Assembly (NCBI GenBank): GCA_963402885.1
Contig: OY727093.1
Span: forward strand, 8,071,501 to 8,135,500
Length of the DNA stretch: 64,000 nt
Source of the DNA: Antedon bifida
Lineage: Eukaryota; Echinodermata; Crinoidea; Comatulida; Antedonidae
Direction of reading: 5' to 3'
This document shows positions 30,301 through 40,863 of this stretch, piece by piece. The position numbers and the translations under genes are program-made. Below the pieces are notes generated by a model that saw only the letters and a program-made list of their open reading frames with translations, did no database searches and was not told the DNA's origin. Every line of letters starts with the position of its first letter. Positions within the stretch are counted from its first letter, which is position 1.

Positions 30301-33300
30301 TTTTAATGATAATTAAGTTTTTTTCTTTAGCTTTTTCAGAGAGTGTTAACCATGCGGCCAGATCTAACGACAGCGCACATTAACCGAGGAGATGTTCTCC
30401 TACGATTAAATCGTTCGTTCGAGGCAGAACAGTCTTTCAGAACGGCTCTTGAGCATGATCAAGACAACGCCGATATCCATTATAATGTAGGTTCTTGACC
30501 CTCTTTCACGCATGTAGTTTATAATTACTCGTCAAGTATCTTCTTGATAATGTTGCGTACATGGTCATCTGTAATCTATAGACCTCATTCACTGTTCTTA
30601 CTGTGACAAATTACATTGCTATTTGAGTTACAGTTTCTCATTTACATCGTGCGTGGATCAACATTTTATGGCTTGGAATTCATATTATTGTTTTCACATT
30701 TAATCCGCTGCCAGGTGAATCTGTCTGTACACGTTAAATACAAAACGCTATTTTTATACCATATTTATCTACATTTAAAACTCATTTTCAATTTGTAGAA
30801 TTTTTAGCAATATTTCTATGCAAGCCATGTTTCCAGATCGAGTGGAATAATTTTTAAGAAGTTTTAGAAAACAATAAAAAGTACATTAATGTCAGCTTCA
30901 TTTTTAGGGGTGGTTGTAATTGTGGTAAAGCCACCTAAAATTAGTATGTAGCATTTTTGTGGGAACCAATTTCTCTGTACAACATTTCACCAAGTTTTCT
31001 GTTAATTTGTAAAGTTGTGCAATGCAACTATTAAAGTTTTTATTTTAAGAACAAAAAAAAACAAGATTCTCCTGGAGCCTATGATTCTATATTTGACTTA
31101 TAGAACAAAAATATTTTTAAACTGTCTTTAACTTTTCCATTTTTGTGGTTCTTAAATTTGGTGGTTTGATGTAAGACAACTTCGTCTAAGTTATCAACAA
31201 ATGCATTTAATACGTTGAAATTTAGAATGATACTAATTACACAAACCATTCAAATTTAAATGTTATCTCCTGTCCAAGTAATGATAAAAATGTAATCAAT
31301 TTTATGTCTCTCCATCCTCAAATCCTTCTTTCCTTTAAGTAGGTGATGTCCATCCTTGCGACCTCCTGATCACATGTCCCACATTGCGAAATCAATTCTC
31401 TTTACCGCGATGTGATTTATCGTATATTATATACTTCTCATCAATTACTCGGTTTAATGAAGTTGACACAACTGATGAAGAACTATTATTTTAGATGTAA
31501 TAAATCTATATTTTTGTATTAATCTTATTGATGTCTGTGATAAAGAGAAAATGCGTAACTATTTAAGTTAAGTGTTACATGCCAATCATTTATAGTTTCA
31601 TGTGTTAAAAAAAGACTTGCCGAGAAAATATAATATTCTGTTTTTACAACATAATGTGATCGATACTATTTTTTGGATTGAGATGAATCATTTTGTAGTG
31701 AAAGACAAGTGGTACAGGTTAAAAGTCGTGGGCCTTTTTATCGGCTGTTAATGTGAACTATATACATTTGTGATATTTATGTGAACTTTTTTATGCATTT
31801 GTTAATTAGTAAACAGTGCTCGCGGTAACACCATAAGTAGTTCTAATTCAAAAAGTGATACAGTTTCTCTCAATCTTCAATTATATTTTTTATTGATTTG
31901 TTTTTCAAGTTCATTTTTTTTTTCTAATATTGATAGTGTCTAATTGCAGTAACACTACATTCTATTAAAATATTTGATATTGTCTCTCATTCTTTATTTC
32001 TTTAATCATTTTTTATTGATTTATTTTCAAATTTATTTCTTTAGATTAATTAGTTCGAATAAAGAAATTGCTTTAAGTTTCCTTTTAATTTTCTTTTGAT
32101 TGATTGTTATTTTCTCTAGCATATGTGTGTATAAAAATGGTTTAATAACAAATTTAAAAAAAAAAAACTTTTTCTTTTCTATTTTTCAGCTTGGAGTAAT
32201 ATACCTTGATAGAGGAGAGTTACGGGAAGCTTTTCAGTACTTTAATAAGGCTTTAGAGTTGAACCCTGACCATATACAGGCCTTGTTCAATACTGCAGTC
32301 ACAATGCAAGAATCAAGAAATCCAGGCCTAAGAACAGAGGCCACACGGAGGTAGGTTTAAAATTTGTCACTGCCATATTTAATACCATCAAACATAACGT
32401 CCTTTTAAATTGCACATAATGTTAATGCAAAAATATTCATAAGTTTGTATGATAATTCATAAATATGTATAAGTTATCTATATTTAGTGTTAATGAATAT
32501 ATGTACATGAATTATAATGTGCAAGATATGTATTTTTGTCTGTATTTGGATTGATTAGTACATATCCATTGAATTATATATGAGAAAAGTCACCACACAC
32601 CGTATGTGACGTGTAAAAACTTTACGAGATACTCCCATTGAGTGTATAAATTAGGTACCATGTACGCTTCAATACACGCTTGAAAATTTTGAAGGCTCAA
32701 TGAGGAAGGCTCAATGAGGAACGCATAATCGAACAAGGTATATGCAAAAGTGATGCTTATGTAAAATATTGTAAGAGTAAGTAAAAACAGTAAGTAGTGT
32801 AAAAAATGTTATAAAGTAACATTTGTAGGGTTTGTTTCTCATTGAGCCTTCAAAATTTTGTTGTAAGATTACAAAAAAGTATGGGGTACAGGAATGAAAA
32901 TGATAATACAACACCTATTATAGGTTAATTTCTAAAATTACTCGAATGGGTTTTGGCTCTAGTTGACAAAACTGCAAAGGGGAAAATGTGGAAAAAATTA
33001 TTTTCCAACATGTTTGAAACTTAAAAAACTTTCAGCCAATCAGATGGATGGAATATCTATATATGTGTTGTATATAAGTGGTGTGTACAGGCTAGCAAAA
33101 CAAACATGAACACAACAATCTTAAAGTACATGAATGTTTTTTCTTTAAGTAGGTCAATAAACTTTCTTAAAATCTACATTTTAACTACGTTACATTGTAC
33201 TAATAATATCCTACACAGTGCTTAGAATGTTTGCTTGTGTTTAATTCATGAAAATCACACAAGTAATAAAGCCAAAACCTTATTCTAACACATGCCTATC

Positions 33301-36300
33301 TTTCCTGTGTTAAAAGACATCAAGCACTTAAAATCCACTAATGAAGCAATCCACCATGTACAGACATATTATGTACATGTATACACACTAGTGAATACAC
33401 ACCTGTTTCAGATACAGATTTGATGTAGGTCCAGTGAATTAGCTCCCTTGAGTTTAAAAAAACCAAATTCCATAGAAAGTAATGTAATTGGCATGAAATG
33501 AGAATCAAAATTAGGTTTGTAAATATTTAGTTAGCATTTATACCACACAATGAGATTTTTAGAGGGGGTAAGAACATTGATTGTAAGAAATATAGAAAGC
33601 AGACTATGAGCAATGTTAGACAATATATTATAGAATCTTATAGAAAGCTTTATATAAAAGATGAACATTTATAGAGGGCATACTGCATTTAGCAATCGAT
33701 CTTCAGTGAATGTCAAGTTTATGATCACAAACTATATTGCTTTTAAACATAGTAAATGTTGTAAACTGAAATATGTATGACATTTAGTGAAATGAACGGT
33801 ATACACATGACTGAGTGCACCTGTGTGAAATATAAAAACCGAAGCAGGTCTTCCCACGAGAACTTACCTAACTTAAAAAGTAGACCACAAACGCTGATAT
33901 AACATATCAACTGTAATGTTAAAGAGGAGTATAGGAATTTATATGTCATTTAGTGATGTTGGGTACCCATGGAAGGTAATCTTTGTCACCTCCCATGTTT
34001 GTTTTTCATCTTTTTTTAAATCTGCTTGAGGGATGTTACCTCTACACCCTTTACTCTGACATACTGTACTTATTTTTAAATATGCGCATTACATGCAGCA
34101 GAAAATGGTTGAACCAAAATGCTTGTAATGCTTTTCTGAAAGATATATAAAGATTATAAAACAAACAAACAAACAAAAGATATATAAAGATTATAAGTAT
34201 ACACTACATTCAGCAACCTACCATTTTATATTTAAGTAGTGTAACAGATGTTTTCAAATTATGTCTAGAAGTATAATTTTATAGCTTTTTTGTAGTTTAT
34301 TATAGATTCTACAAAATTATTATTAGACAAAAGAAGTTTGTTTGATCAGTGGGTTAATTATACAAACTATAGCTTGTTGGGGTAAATAGTAGGATGAAGC
34401 AAGGCTATCCACATTATATGATTTCCAACTAAATCCCACATCATGGTTAACAAAATTTGTATACATAAAAGCACATGTTTAGAACTGCAAAGTTATGTTT
34501 TACATCATCCCCTATATAGCCAACAATGCACTTGGCTAGTATTTCATGTTATAGCTCCTCCCTGGCCATCTTCGGGCTCTTTGATTAGTTTAATTTTTTC
34601 TTCTATGTCAAAATTGTTAATGAATGACCCTTTCTCACAGAGTTTACAAACACCAAGGTGCACCATCATGCAAAACTCCACAGTTTTGCTAGATGATGTA
34701 AAAAGGAGTTTATTTTTGTCACTTATGTTGCTTTGCCATAACTAGTTTTAATATGATAATGTATCCATACATTGAAAATTCAATCATGTTTTGAAGTAAC
34801 CTGTTTCTAAAAATATATAAAATTGCACTTTTCAAACCAAACAAATGTGCGTCTATATTTCAATCAATTTGGAGAAACTCAACAGTTCTTTTTTGAACTA
34901 CACACATGGTATACCGCAAACTTTATATCAACATTTCAATCGTTAGTGATTTTCCATATAAAGTATGTGATATATTTAACTATTTTCTGTTATGAATTCA
35001 TGTCTTGCTTTCCAATTTAGGAAATCAATGATGCAGGAAAAATAAATATCTAGAAAGTGCTGACTCGTTATCAAACGTAATTGTCAATTAGTATTTCTTT
35101 GAAGAATATCTTTTATTAAATTTAGTAAAAGCTTATATATAATGTAATTATTATCTTCCAAATGTTACATTAATGTTTGTATGCAAATAATCATCTCAAT
35201 GTTTTGCTGGAAATTTGCTAAAATACAATCCTGTGTAGATTTAAGTTTTGCACTAGAGTAGAAAACATGTTTTCTGTTAAAACAGTCGCAAGGTAGAACT
35301 GAAAAAAGTGTATTGGAATGTGTATTGAAATTTCATAATTAAAACTCCTGTTATAAATGTAATTTTTTCTTATTACATATTAGATCGAAGATATGTAATT
35401 AAAAAAAAAGTAATTCTTTATCAATTTATAATGAGCATAATGATTGTACTATTCATCACTTGAGGTGTGGGGGATCTATAAGTTATAGTTTACAGTAATT
35501 ACAAACGCTATGAATTTGCAATCGGTTATGGCTTTAAATAAATATATAATTCATACATTTAGAGCAAGAAGGCCATTAAGAGGCTTTATCGTAACACTGT
35601 ATAATGAGTGTCGTCGAGACAGAACTTATAGTATGGTATCATCAATGGTAATAGCAAAATTAGTTTAAGAGGCTACAAGAGTGTTTTTTTGTAAAAGAAA
35701 ATGAACAGTATAACCTGGATTAAACCAGGAATTTTGTAACGACAATACCATCATGTACTGGACTTTCACATTTTTGTTTTCCATATGCCTCCGGTGATTC
35801 GCAAATATCAATTTCTCTCGCAATCGGAAATATTTTAATTTGTTTTAGCATAGCAAGCACTTAATCAACATATTTATTTATTTTTATTATTGATTACAAT
35901 TTCTGCCAAATACAAAACAAACAGACATATATGGTAAAAATTCTAACTGCATCCTTTATTATTTCCAGGCATATTTTACCATGGCTATTCATTATTTTAC
36001 AAAATGTATATATTTTATAATTTAACATAGGGCCTAGGAATTGGCATTCATAATCACCAAGCTAAAGTACCATTACTAAATAGCTAATACTTTGTTAGTA
36101 CCTTTATCAATTTGGCTTTCTTGATACACACTATATAATGGTTTCTTTTTTTTCTTTCTTTTCTAGGTTGAAGAAAGTTCTTGCACAAGATCCACACAAT
36201 GCCAAAGCTTTCTTCAATCTTGCAGCTCTCGCTATGGACAGCGGCGAAACTGACCAAGCAGAAATGCTCTTTAAAAAAGCATTAGAGGTATTTCCATTCA

Positions 36301-39300
36301 TGATATTAAACACATCTTTAGAATGCAATAGCAAACAAACAAAAATCATCCTCCTAGATGATGATCGCCAAAAGGTACAAACACATTCTCGTAATGAGAT
36401 ATTTTTGGTTTTTTTTGCTAAATCGATCAAAAAACATCATATTTACAGACAGATTTAGAGTCATTGCAACAAAGAGGTTTGCAAACATCATTTTACACTT
36501 GTGTAAGAATTTGAATATGTGGCCATCAAGATAATTAACCTACTTTTGAGTTATACGTCATATTTCTCAAGTGTGTTCAAATTTTGTGTTTAACACTTTT
36601 GTAATTTGTCAAATGTTACTTTGTGAATTATGATACATTTACATAATGATATGTGCCATGTGGACAATTATACAATATTTATAATTCTAAACATTTGTAT
36701 CTGAAATAAAATGAATTGACATTAATGCTTAAAGATGTATTGTCCCCCTGAAAAAATAATTCTTAACAAAATTTTTGTTGAATATGCAATTTTAATGTAA
36801 CATAATAGTTATCCACGTTGCCCAAAAATTGGATCGAAAAAAAATGTATTTACCTGAAAAAACTGTAATTTAAAGGAAAAAATGGCCAAATTGGCTGCCA
36901 GCCAGTGGGTTTTTGGTTGAATTTAACCATTTATTTTGTCAATTTATAGGTGAAAACATTTTTTTTTCTATGGAAGTGATTAACTTTATTAAAACTACAA
37001 AATAACATATTCAAAGTGTGATTTAATTAATCTTCATTTTTCATGTTTTTGAGGGACAATACATCTTTAAATCAACCATAGAACATTTTGTATGATATTT
37101 ACCTTGTGTTTTGAAGTTTTACACATTTTGTACCTTATCTGTTATATACTACAGTATGCAGTATACATACTTTACTATCTCTTTATATGTAAATTTTGAT
37201 TTAGAACAAATTTCATCGTTAAGTTCAACAATACAATACATTTTGTACCTTATCAGTTATATACTACAATATATAGTATACATACTTTAATATCTCTTTA
37301 TACAGTATGTAAATTTTGCTTTAGAAAAAATGTCATCATTGAGTTCAACAATACAATGTCAAGGTGGTTAGGTTGTCTGCGTAACCTTGACTATGTCAAA
37401 ACTGTACGTTTAATTAGGCTAAATTACTGCACTAACGCCAAAGTTTATGCACATTTAGCCGTAATTACATTGTTGTAATCAGTGATGGCGCTTCATAAGT
37501 CGCCAAAGGCTTCGTTCCCATCATCGTTTCTGTGGATTTAGCATTCATGGTGCCTAGATGGCCTAACCATTGCCCATATATATAATAGACAATTATCTTG
37601 CGTGCGGTGATTGTAGTTGATGTGACAATGACAACCCTGGGGAATGATTGCAATCTCTCCCCTGGGTGTTTATTTATCAAATGCATTGTTAGGCTTCGCT
37701 AAGGTTTAATATTAGGATCCATTAAAAGTTTATCACCTGTGATAAGGTCTAAAAGTGCAGTATTATTATAATTTTTTATATCTTTCCAACACATAATTAT
37801 TAAGCTTATATCATATTGTAATATTATGGTTATTTTCTTTATATTATAACAATATACACTATTTTTGTGGTTTTATCGTTAAAAAAACACACAACTGGTA
37901 TTTCTATAGTTGTGATTTAATATCATACTTTTTACATATAATAAATAATTAAACTAAAAAACTAATTGTATTTTCTTGTAGATTGAGCCATTGTTCCGAG
38001 GTGCCTTGTTTAACATTGCTTTACTTTATTCAAACAATAACAGAAGCAGAGAAGCAGTTCCTTATTTGCAAACATTACTAAATGTAAGTATAATATTAAT
38101 TAATATATTTTATTTGATCTACTTAAAGATATATTGTCCCCCAAAGGCCTTTGAATAGGCCATTTCGCAGTTTTAATAAAGTGAATCACTTCCGTAGCAA
38201 AACAAATGTGTTAAATTCAACCAAAAACCCATTGACTTTTGCCTATTTTTTTGCTTTAAATTACAGTTTTTCAGGTAAATAATTTTGTTTTCGATTCAAT
38301 TTTTGGTCAAAGTGAATAACTAGTATGTGACGTTAAAATATATTCAACAAAAACATGTTAAACAATTATTTTTTCAGGGGGGACAATATATCTTTAATTC
38401 TATGCTAGAATATAGTCCTATCCTAATTGTTACTGTATTTCAGATACCAGACCTTTGTTAATGCAGTTTAAGTATAATCCCACCCACTGATTTATACACA
38501 ACTTTGTAGCCAAGCCTATGGGATTATACTATAAATTTAAATATGTTTGTGGCCATGGTATAATTATCACCCGTATGCATTTACAGTATTCTATAGGGGT
38601 TAATTATGAGATATCTGTATCCATAACATTTTATTATTAGCAACAACCCTTTACAATACATAATACTAATAGGGGTAAGTGCACTGTAAGTTGTACTAAA
38701 ACAAACACAATGCATAGATGTATTAGCAGTAAATAAAATTTCAAATACAGTTGTAAAATATCCTATAAAATTTGAAGATGTTTACCAGTTATTGTTACTG
38801 TTTTTTATTATTTTTATGACCTAGTGTTAATAATTTGACTTATTCTTGACCTTTTCAACATTATTCTTTGTTAAAAGTTTAATGAATCATGTATACACAG
38901 AATACAATGGAAGTATTTTTAGACTAATTTATAGCGATAGTAATTGAAACTTGGGTTAGAAAACTATAGAGGGCAGTGTAAAGATATTTTGTTACAGAAT
39001 GGTTTAAAATTATATTATAAACTACTAATTAAAATATCCGCCCCATGGCAGGTTTCAAATGTGGTTTAAGTTTTAGTTTTTTAAGTTTATTTCAAGATTT
39101 ATTTGTAAATCGGAATGAATTTAGACTTATGCATTGATGTTTTTACAGGCGTACCCAAGACATACAAAAAGCTGGATTTTGTTAGGAGACATTTACATCA
39201 ACACACTGAAGCAAGTTCCAGAAGCTAAATTGGTAATTACTCAATACTTTACATTGCATCATCCTTCAAATGGTAAAGTCCTGTTTGAAAAAGACTAGGG

Positions 39301-39932
39301 ATTGTTGCCTGGTCTATGCTAATCCTGGTCCCGTTCTGGGCCCTGCACTGCAGAAGTCGCCCAGTATAAAAAATAAAGAAATGGAAAACAATTATAATGA
39401 CAGTCTTGAATGGAAACATCAATGCAACTCTGAAGTTGTCAAAGTAAATTTGAAGGGTATAGTCTAAGTGTGAATACACCATCATACTAAGGCTAAGGGA
39501 AGCATTATATATACAGCCATAAAACACTTCTGAAGAGTCTAGAACAATCATGAAGACCCAGTGTAATCATAGAAACTTGAGGGCAAACTGAGGCATGTTG
39601 ACTGGATTATAAAATTATTTGAGAGTATGTTTTCATTGTGTTTAATTGTTAAATAAATTATTTTACAGTGTTTTCAGAAAACAGTAGAGATTGATCCAAC
39701 AAATATCCAAGGGCAGCATAACCTGTGTGTCATCTACGTGGAGGAGGGGGATCTTGTTACAGCTAAGCATTGTCTCGAAAAGGTGGTTCAAATGGCACCA
39801 GGAGAGAGGTATATCAGGAAACACTTGGAAATCGTCCGGAGCAGGATTGAAAAGCAGGAACAATTAAAACTTAAAAATAAACAAATAAATGAGGATAAAC
39901 ACAATAACTCAAAGAGATTTGGTGCTAAGTAG
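3196..39932 (+). CDS. TMTC3: TMTC3, C-terminal part of gene (10 exons, 5' end outside window)
   Basis: Spliced coding sequence of ten exons: 3196-3344, 4885-4968, 15169-15306, 28586-28814, 30331-30486, 32190-32350, 36167-36287, 37982-38083, 39149-39232, 39669-39932. The joined frame is open for 495 residues to TAG at 39930-39932, and all nine junctions keep phase (2,2,2,0,0,2,0,0,0). The fragment starts in the TMTC membrane-domain signature ([15 protein letters not shown], then [13 protein letters not shown]), has a further hydrophobic helix at about residues 55-68, then about ten TPR repeats up to residue 465 and a basic, charged tail. Residues such as [27 protein letters not shown] and RLEEAD match vertebrate TMTC3 rather than TMTC1, 2 or 4. 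Family knowledge: TMTC3 is a polytopic ER membrane protein that O-mannosylates cadherin domains, with its TPRs in the lumen. Vertebrate TMTC3 has roughly 915 residues, so about half the protein is upstream of the window. The adjacent gene TMTC1 is convergent. Confidence 0.96.
3345..4884 (+). other. TMTC3 intron, 1.5 kb
   Basis: AT-rich, no gene seen. The only contrast is a GC-richer patch at about 4708-4800 (CGCGCCACGAGACTATGCAG, CAGCGCATGCTCAGACG) shortly before the next acceptor. It has no open frame or fold that I can support. Confidence 0.5.
4885..4968 (+). CDS. TMTC3: TMTC3 exon: last membrane helix
   Basis: Acceptor TTTATTTACAG, donor GTAGGT, phase 2 at both ends. Encodes a basic turn (GAKRH), a hydrophobic helix ([13 protein letters not shown]) and KTFMRNYDW, which corresponds to the KTF.RNWDW segment that leads into the first TPR in vertebrate TMTC3. 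Confidence 0.93.
5215..5347. repeat. CAGTAG-ended foldback element relic
   Basis: Starts TACAGAACCCCTCCTTTGGG and contains ATTCAGGGGACATCC and GATTAAGGGAACTC in the family order. The right end is lost. TA-flanked family, see 40864-41009. Confidence 0.6.
5367..5578. repeat. 120-bp tandem duplication
   Basis: Two copies beginning TAGACTTG at 5367 and 5487 share TGGTGGGGTCCACTGG, ACTCTGGGAGA and CTCCTACTCTTAATTCAAA with scattered differences. It starts about 20 bp beyond a foldback element relic. Confidence 0.8.
8791..8833. repeat. Short inverted repeat
   Basis: AAATGATATCTCTTAAG and, 11 bases later, CTTAAGATATCATTT. The arms pair over 15 positions with a two-base bulge. No recognised role. 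Confidence 0.6.
9933..9965. repeat. Short perfect inverted repeat
   Basis: ACGAAAGTCATT and AATGACTTTCGT, 12-bp perfect arms around a 9-base loop. No element ends or target duplications are visible. Confidence 0.65.
15169..15306 (+). CDS. TMTC3: TMTC3 exon: first TPR
   Basis: Acceptor TTTTTCTGCAG, donor GTAACA. Reads [13 protein letters not shown] then [12 protein letters not shown] and [12 protein letters not shown], the first TPR. The ESEYTLF...[16 protein letters not shown] pattern is diagnostic of TMTC3. It follows a 10.2-kb intron and precedes a 13.3-kb intron, the two largest in the window. Confidence 0.95.
15655..16275. mobile_element. TTAA-flanked nonautonomous DNA transposon, about 620 bp
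   Basis: Left end TTAAAGACCCCTTCCCTGC and right end GTAGGGAAGGGGGCTTTAA are inverted repeats of about 18 bp with few mismatches, and a TTAA sits at each border (15655-15658 and 16272-16275). TTAA target duplications are typical of the piggyBac superfamily; calling TA the duplication instead would fit Tc1/mariner. The interior is richer in GC and CpG than the intron (TAGCTCGCGGCGATCGACC, several TAGGCCTAG motifs) and has no transposase frame. Mild divergence of the ends suggests moderate age. Confidence 0.8.
16984..17008. repeat. CT dinucleotide tract and C14 run
   Basis: (CT)n at about 16984-16994 followed by 14 consecutive C (16995-17008) inside the 13.3-kb TMTC3 intron. Confidence 0.9.
18125..18590. 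repeat. Diverged tandem array, period about 127 bp, four copies
   Basis: Copies start near 18127, 18253, 18382 and 18506. They share AGATGCAGATG, TTTTACCTTGCCC, AAATGTTGTTTGAATTTTA and a following CTATTA/AATTTA stretch. The third copy is the most diverged. Small open frames across it are by-products of the repeat. Confidence 0.75.
19150..21005. repeat. CT-rich minisatellite interrupted by a transposon
   Basis: Pyrimidine-rich units such as CTTTTACTTCCTTTT fill 19150-19330 and resume at about 20905-21005 (TTCCTTCTCTATCTTTAC, CTTTACTTGCTTTTCCATCC). The left flank ends CTTCTCTATCTTTT and the right flank has CTTCTCTATCTTTA, so the two parts were probably one array before the 19331-20862 element inserted. 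Confidence 0.7.
19331..20862. mobile_element. TA-flanked nonautonomous element, about 1.5 kb
   Basis: Left border TA then GGTGATCATTTAG (19333 on); right border AAAAATGATCACC (ends 20860) then TA. The terminal inverted repeat is GGTGATCATTTT with TA duplication, as in Tc1/mariner-like miniature elements. The left end is doubled: AAAATGATCACC followed by TA recurs at 19349-19362, giving a tight foldback of 28 bp. The interior is mosaic, with repeated GTGACGTCATCA/GTGACGTTAACA boxes and two related units about 365 bp apart (19999-20337 and about 20370-20690), plus GCGCGTTTC-rich sequence. No coding frame for a transposase. The palindrome ATTCGTCAAAGTGACGAAT lies just outside the right end. Confidence 0.7.
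23349..23399. repeat. CAGTAG-ended foldback element, right-end fragment
   Basis: GAGGTGTATCTGAATAGGAG and GATTCTACTGTA match the right terminus of the 40864-41009 family. Everything to the left is missing. Confidence 0.5.
28586..28814 (+). CDS. TMTC3: TMTC3 exon: TPR 2 and start of TPR 3
   Basis: Acceptor ATCTATTTCAG, donor GTGAGT, phase 2 in and 0 out. Encodes [18 protein letters not shown], the TMTC3-specific linker [17 protein letters not shown], and [19 protein letters not shown]. An upstream in-frame ATG at 28491 belongs to the intron, because the family alignment starts at the acceptor. Confidence 0.96.
28982..28999. repeat. C18 homopolymer
   Basis: Eighteen consecutive C in intron sequence, longer than the C14 at 16995. 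The exact length is likely to be uncertain in an assembly. Confidence 0.9.
29050..29120. repeat. CAGTAG-ended foldback element relic
   Basis: Subterminal motifs CACTATTCATGGGACACCCC and TATTAAGGGCATTTGGGG followed by GGTTCCGAAG. Both outer ends are eroded. Confidence 0.5.
30331..30486 (+). CDS. TMTC3: TMTC3 exon: TPR 3 end and TPR 4
   Basis: Acceptor TTTTTCTTTAG, donor GTAGGT, phase 0 at both ends, 52 codons. Reads [11 protein letters not shown], then [20 protein letters not shown] and [14 protein letters not shown]. It ends exactly at the YN that opens the next TPR helix, so this exon behaves as a repeat-sized module. Confidence 0.95.
30487..32189 (+). other. TMTC3 intron, 1.7 kb
   Basis: AT-rich, ends in a long T/C-rich tract before the acceptor. 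No repeats or frames worth noting. Confidence 0.5.
32190..32350 (+). CDS. TMTC3: TMTC3 exon: TPR 5
   Basis: Acceptor TATTTTTCAG, donor GTAGGT, phase 0 in and 2 out. Encodes [39 protein letters not shown], then [15 protein letters not shown]. The QES.....R.EA.RR sequence between TPR 5 and 6 matches the same position of vertebrate TMTC3. Confidence 0.96.
32351..36166 (+). other. TMTC3 intron, 3.8 kb
   Basis: AT-rich with no supported exon. Small local duplications only: GAAGGCTCAATGAG twice near 32690, and AAAGATATATAAAGATTATAA twice around 34140-34195, separated by (CAAA)n. Confidence 0.5.
36167..36287 (+). CDS. TMTC3: TMTC3 exon: TPR 6 end and TPR 7
   Basis: Acceptor CTTTCTTTTCTAG, donor GTATTT (weaker than its neighbours), phase 2 in and 0 out. 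Encodes [32 protein letters not shown] and MLFKKALE. The donor is placed after ALE because the next exon continues IEP, which completes the TPR consensus. Confidence 0.94.
36729..37070. mobile_element. TTAA/TA-flanked miniature element, copy 1 (342 bp)
   Basis: Ends TTAAAGATGTATTGTCCCC and GGGACAATACATCTTTAA form a terminal inverted repeat of about 18 bp with TTAA at each border. Interior landmarks: TGGCCAAATTGGCTGCCAGC, GTGGGTTTTTGGTTGAATTT and AAAACTACAAAATA. Related copies at 38123-38397 (inverted) and 55620-55995. No coding capacity. Confidence 0.85.
37123..37358. repeat. 115-bp tandem duplication
   Basis: ACATTTTGTACCTTATC begins copies at 37123 and 37238. Both continue GTTATATACTACA, GTATACATACTTTA and end GTTCAACAATACAAT with a few small indels. 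Confidence 0.85.
37982..38083 (+). CDS. TMTC3: TMTC3 exon: TPR 8
   Basis: Acceptor TTTTCTTGTAG, donor GTAAGT, 34 codons, phase 0 at both ends: exactly one TPR unit. Reads [18 protein letters not shown], then [12 protein letters not shown]. It has no ATG, so simple ORF searches miss it. The family order and the intact frame on both sides identify it. Confidence 0.95.
38084..39148 (+). other. TMTC3 intron, 1.1 kb
   Basis: Besides the miniature element at 38123-38397 it is plain AT-rich sequence with no further feature. Confidence 0.5.
38123..38397. mobile_element. TTAA/TA-flanked miniature element, copy 2 (inverted, 275 bp)
   Basis: TTAAAGATATATTGTCCCCC to GGGGGGACAATATATCTTTAA, bordered by TTAA. 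The interior is the reverse complement of copy 1 (AAATTCAACCAAAAACCCA, TTTGCTTTAAATTACAG). It sits one TMTC3 intron downstream of copy 1. Confidence 0.85.
39149..39232 (+). CDS. TMTC3: TMTC3 exon: TPR 9
   Basis: Acceptor GTTTTTACAG, donor GTAATT, 28 codons, phase 0 at both ends. Reads [20 protein letters not shown] and KQVPEAKL, matching the YPDHIKGLILKGDI segment of vertebrate TMTC3. Too short for an ORF filter. Confidence 0.94.
39669..39932 (+). CDS. TMTC3: TMTC3 terminal exon: TPR 10, basic tail, stop
   Basis: Acceptor AATTATTTTACAG; open to TAG at 39930-39932. Encodes [27 protein letters not shown], a last helix pair ending [11 protein letters not shown], and about 25 Lys/Asn/Gln-rich residues not shared with vertebrate TMTC3. 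Because family homology ends before the stop, this is the natural C-terminus and not a truncation. Confidence 0.96.
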   Translation, partial: CFQKTVEIDPTNIQGQHNLCVIYVEEGDLVTAKHCLEKVVQMAPGERYIRKHLEIVRSRIEKQEQLKLKNKQINEDKHNNSKRFGAK

Positions 39933-40863
39933 GAAAAGAAGCAGTGTATATATAGAGAGGTTGGACAACTCTCTTGCAGGCGCCATCTTATTACCAACAG
40001 CATTGCCGTCAAGTTATTCTATAACACTACCAGTGTAGACTTTCTGAAAAAGGGTGCATCCTGGAGATGGGTTATGGGAGGGGTGGGGTGAATCTATTGA
40101 AAATGTTTAGGGGTGCAATTACAGATATATTTTTTTAATTTGTTGAAAGTTATCTGTGTCTGCATAATTGTTCTTTCAAGGATTTCAAATGATGTTTGTT
40201 TTGAAATATTGGTCATTTTGGATGTGCAATTTTATTGAAATTGGACATGACAAAAGTTTTATATCTTCATATATTAGATTAAAAATTCTAAATTCTCTGC
40301 AATGAAAAAATGTAGTAGTATAAAGCCTAAAGATAAATATAAAACTAGTCTAAACATCTTCTATTTTATGAATTGGATATTATTCCATTAAAAAATGAAT
40401 TTAACTCTCATTTAATTTTCAACAAATCAAATTCAACATGATATTTCAGAAGTTTTTTTAATGAAAATTTATTCCAATAACATGACCAAATGTTGTTTGT
40501 TTAAAGATTACATAGTTTATGAATTAGTTTAAAAATGACCTATAATGGTTAATTCTTATAAGTCAATTCAATTTATATAGTTTACAAACTATAACAGTAC
40601 TTTAAATTGTTCTTTTTATGTTAAATATTATTGTGAATTAGATTCTCAGCTTATGAAGTTATCCCATCGTGTTATAGATTAATAATTGCATTTATTTTGT
40701 ATCTTTCATTGAATTTAGGTACAGACTACTTAAAGATTTAGAAACAATCTCATATATAAACATAATATAAACACAAGATATGCCACAGAACTATACTATG
40801 CTGGCCACAACTGAAAGGAAGTACCACTTATACATCTGGACTGTGCATGGTCAGTGACACTAT

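Larger units (their letters stand above)
28815..30330 (+). other. TMTC3 intron, 1.5 kb
   Basis: AT-rich. It contains a run of 18 C (28982-28999) and a CAGTAG-family relic near 29050-29120. No exon seen. Confidence 0.5.
36288..37981 (+). other. TMTC3 intron, 1.7 kb
   Basis: Holds a TTAA/TA-flanked element (36729-37070), a 115-bp tandem duplication (37123-37358), then a GC-richer unique block (37360-37700) with TTTAATTAGG, GTAATTAC and CCCTGGGG/CCCCTGGG motifs. No exon seen. Confidence 0.5.

Noticed and set aside
36131-36430. 99-codon minus-strand frame
   Set aside because: Shadow of TMTC3 exon 36167-36287 on the other strand.
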